DNA of 64,000 nt from Pseudonocardia abyssalis (GTDB lineage Bacteria; Actinomycetota; Actinomycetes; Mycobacteriales; Pseudonocardiaceae), in assembly GCF_019263705.2 (NCBI RefSeq), contig NZ_JADQDK010000001.1:496001-560000 (forward strand), written 5' to 3'. Made by a program: the position numbers and the translations under genes. The notes beneath the pieces were generated by a model. That model was not told the origin of the DNA, ran no database searches, and saw only the letters and a list, made by a program, of their open reading frames with translations. This document shows, one piece after another, positions 61,764 to 64,000 of this stretch (position 1 is its first letter; each line of letters begins with the position of its first letter).

Positions 61764-62135
61764 GTGGCCCTGCCGCGTCGCCGGCCCCCGTTGCGGGAAG
61801 TCGGTCATGACCCGGACTACCGGTTCTCGCTGGCCAACGAGCGCACGTTCCTGGCCTGGATCCGCACCGCGCTGGCACTGATCGCGGGCGGGGTGGCGCT
61901 GGCCAGCCTGGTGCCGGACCTGACTCCCGCGCTGCTGCGCGACGGCCTGGCGGTGCTGCTGGTGGTGCTGGCCGTGGTGGTCGCGGTCCGGAGCTACGCG
62001 CGATGGGACCGCGCGGAGCGCGCCATCCGCCAGGACCTCCCGATCGCGGTCGGCGGCACCACGGTGCGGTTGCTCGCCGGCGGGATTGTCGTGGTGGGCG
62101 CCGGGGTGCTCGTGCTGTTGCTGATCGGTCGCTGA
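61764..62135 (+). CDS. YidH-like DUF202 membrane protein, copy B
   Basis: A 123-residue protein, near-identical in layout to 36507-36878 (FSLANERTFLAWIRTALALI). GTG start. It lies 82 bp after the CNNM gene and 1 bp before the second DUF202 gene. Confidence 0.88.
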   Translation: MALPRRRPPLREVGHDPDYRFSLANERTFLAWIRTALALIAGGVALASLVPDLTPALLRDGLAVLLVVLAVVVAVRSYARWDRAERAIRQDLPIAVGGTTVRLLAGGIVVVGAGVLVLLLIGR

Positions 62136-62136
62136 C

Positions 62137-62451
62137 GTGGTGGTGGCGGCAGCCGCGGGGGAGCGCACCGCGCTCGCCTGGCAGCGCACCGGATGGACCG
62201 CGCTCGGCGCAGGGGCGCTGGTCCTGCACGCTGCGCCGGGTGGGCCGGGCGCGGTGGCCGGGGTGATGCTGCTGGTGAGTGGGGTGCTGTGTTCCGCGGT
62301 GGTGGCACCGTCGCGGATGCGCAGGCTCCGTGCGGCGTCCATGACCGGCCGTGCGGTAGCGGTGCCGGCCGTGGTGGCGACGGTGACCGCGGTCGTCGTG
62401 CTCGTCGGGGTACTGGCGGTGACGACGATGCTTCTCCCGGCCGCTCGGTGA
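62137..62451 (+). CDS. DUF202-family membrane protein, copy B
   Basis: A 104-residue protein (GERTALAWQRTGWTALGAGA) with three helices, the counterpart of 36191-36505. GTG start 1 bp after the previous stop. Confidence 0.85.
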   Translation: MVVAAAAGERTALAWQRTGWTALGAGALVLHAAPGGPGAVAGVMLLVSGVLCSAVVAPSRMRRLRAASMTGRAVAVPAVVATVTAVVVLVGVLAVTTMLLPAAR

Positions 62452-62471
62452 GGGGATCGCCCGCGGCCGTA

Positions 62472-62489
62472 GATGAGGAATCGTTCATC
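62472..62489. promoter_or_regulatory. GATGAGGA-N4-TTCATC operator, copy B
   Basis: An 18-bp imperfect palindrome 43 bp before the kinase GTG, at the same position and spacing as in copy A (36128-36145). Confidence 0.5.
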
Positions 62490-62532
62490 CAGCGGGCCTC
62501 GGGACCCGTCGCACGGGCAGGATGCAGGGACT

Positions 62533-64000
62533 GTGGTCTACGAGGAGCGAGTGCGGGCCGGTCGGCCGGTTGAGGTCGACCCGCCGGCTCCGACGCATGT
62601 CTCCACTCGTGACCTGCGGTCCGCAGGCGAGATTCCCCGCCGCGCCGCAACCGGGCGCCGCAGGCTGGTCGTCCCGGCTCGTCTACGGATCATGGCGTGG
62701 CTGGTGCTGTTGCTGCTGGTCGCGCTGGTGACCGTCGTCGTCGTCACCCGTAATCTGCTTGTCGCCGAGGCGGAGAGCGACGCCACTGACGCGTTGAACC
62801 AGGAGGCCGAGGAGTTCAAGCAGTTCGCCGCGGCCGGGGTGGACCAGGAGACCGGTGCGCGTTACGAGAACGGCACCGAGCTGCTGGAGCGGCACATCTC
62901 CCGGCAGTTCCTCGACGACGACGAGATCGTGCTGGGCATCACCGCCGAGGGCGCGATCGTGCCGCAGCGGGGCCGGGAGGCGATCGCGTTGGCCGAGCGT
63001 GCCAGCCGGTGGCAGCAGATCGTGGCCAACCCCGCGTCGACCGACATCCTGCCCACCCGGGACGGCCGGCTGCGCTGGGTCAAGGTGCCGGTCGTCGACG
63101 ACGTGGGCAACGCCGACGGCACCTTCGTCGTCGCGTATGCGATCGACCGCGAGATCCGCGAGATCGACGAGACGATCCGCACGCTGGTGCTGGTCAGCGC
63201 GATCGGGCTGGTGGTGGCGGCCATCGCGTCGTGGGTGGTGTCCGGGCAGATCCTGGAGCCGGTGAACCTGGTGCGCCGCGCCGCGGCCCGAATCAGCCAC
63301 GACGACCTCACCGAGCGGATCGCTGTGGAGGGCCGCGACGACATCGCGGCCCTGTCCGAGCAGTTCAACGGCATGCTGGACCGGTTGGAGCATGCATTCG
63401 GCGCGCAGCGTCAGTTCCTCGACGACGCCAGCCACGAGCTGCGCACCCCGATCACGATCATCCGCGGGAACCTGGAGTTCGTCGGGGACGACGACCCGGC
63501 CGAGCGCGCCGAGGTGGTGCGGCTGTGCACCGACGAGCTCGACCGGATGGGCCGGATCGTCGAGGACCTGCTGCTGCTGGCGAAGGCTGAACGTCCCGAC
63601 TTCGTCGTCGCCGGGGAGGTGGGCCTGGTCGACCTGACCAGCGACATCTACGCCAAGCTGGGCGCGCTCGGGGACCGGCGCTGGGAGCTGGAGTCGATCG
63701 CCGAGGGCGAGGGTCTCCTCGACGGGCAACGGGTGACCCAGGCGGTCATCCAGCTCGCGCACAACGCCGTCGGCCACACCCGGGCCGGGGACGTCATCCG
63801 CTTCGGGTCGGCGGTGACGGCGGCGGAGGCGTCGTTCTGGGTCGCCGACACCGGCGACGGGGTACGCCCCGAGGACGCCGAGGCCATCTTCCAACGCTTC
63901 TCGCGCGGCTCCGCCGGCGGGGCCCGGGCGAACCACACCGGCGCCGGGCTCGGCCTCACGATCGTCACAGCCATCGCCGAGGGGCACGGCGGGCACGTCG
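62533..64000 (+). CDS. HAMP-domain sensor histidine kinase, paralogue B (runs off the window)
   Basis: At least 489 residues, closely matching the kinase at 34517-36085 (HVSTRDLRSAGEIPRRAATG, RIMAWLVLLLLVALVTVVVV, DASHELRTPITIIRGNLEFV, HTGAGLGLTIVTAIAEGHGG). Start GTG 62533. The last 30 or so residues and the expected response regulator lie beyond the right edge. The sensor domain has most of the differences between the copies. Confidence 0.92.
   Translation, partial: MVYEERVRAGRPVEVDPPAPTHVSTRDLRSAGEIPRRAATGRRRLVVPARLRIMAWLVLLLLVALVTVVVVTRNLLVAEAESDATDALNQEAEEFKQFAAAGVDQETGARYENGTELLERHISRQFLDDDEIVLGITAEGAIVPQRGREAIALAERASRWQQIVANPASTDILPTRDGRLRWVKVPVVDDVGNADGTFVVAYAIDREIREIDETIRTLVLVSAIGLVVAAIASWVVSGQILEPVNLVRRAAARISHDDLTERIAVEGRDDIAALSEQFNGMLDRLEHAFGAQRQFLDDASHELRTPITIIRGNLEFVGDDDPAERAEVVRLCTDELDRMGRIVEDLLLLAKAERPDFVVAGEVGLVDLTSDIYAKLGALGDRRWELESIAEGEGLLDGQRVTQAVIQLAHNAVGHTRAGDVIRFGSAVTAAEASFWVADTGDGVRPEDAEAIFQRFSRGSAGGARANHTGAGLGLTIVTAIAEGHGGHV

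Overview
The window is GC-rich actinomycete DNA. Most coding is strongly GC3-biased, GTG starts are common, and the gene families present point to a Pseudonocardia-like member of the Pseudonocardiales. That assignment is inferred from gene content; no rRNA or tRNA was found to test it.

Left third, about 1-23,100: a chromosomal catabolic supercluster. One minus-strand operon holds flavin reductase, a RibBA-like protein, acyl-CoA dehydrogenase, CaiB-type CoA-transferase and aldehyde dehydrogenase. Around it lie a GMC oxidoreductase, two luciferase-like flavin monooxygenases, an AcoR/MimR-like activator, an SDR, two medium-chain dehydrogenases, an ABM monooxygenase and a VOC protein. A phenol-type module follows: HpaB/PheA1 hydroxylase, FadR-type regulator, flavin reductase, extradiol dioxygenase and a meta-cleavage hydrolase. 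A 17-bp near-palindrome (consensus TGTCCCAGAANNGAACA) precedes the two luciferase-like genes and the SDR and is a probable activator site.

Middle, about 23,160-47,640: an accessory region bounded by two direct copies of a roughly 65-bp hairpin repeat. A third copy sits at 21.4 kb. Integrase and excisionase genes lie at its right end. It carries (i) a GlsB/CsbD stress pair and a two-component system with 11-bp-period CTGACG boxes. It carries (ii) a probable envelope peptide-tagging system: two retropepsin-like 7TM proteins (one lacking its catalytic Asp), an ATP-grasp glutamate-ligase-like enzyme, two membrane-anchored proteins with very acidic C-terminal tails, and a second two-component system. 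It carries (iii) a CNNM/CorC-YidH-DUF202 block and an App1-like phosphatase. It carries (iv) a DUF4236-TerD protein next to a DUF4041-GIY-YIG-TerD triple fusion, whose intergenic gaps are filled with GTGGTC iterons at 11-bp period.

Right third, about 47,700-64,000: a second, related integrase/excisionase pair heads a second accessory segment. A CstR-like persulfide-sensor operon comes first (rhodanese, CstB-type persulfide dioxygenase-rhodanese, frameshifted TauE/SafE, DUF302, SHOCT protein, multicopper oxidase, rhodanese-DUF2892). Stress-membrane genes follow (CsbD, GlsB, TerC, DedA). The segment ends with a second, inverted copy of the CNNM-CNNM-YidH-DUF202-histidine kinase block, whose kinase runs off the window. 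The two accessory segments look like tandem relatives carrying parallel cargo. The strongest candidates for an undescribed system are the TerD/DUF4041 module with its iterons and the ATP-grasp/retropepsin/acidic-tail module.
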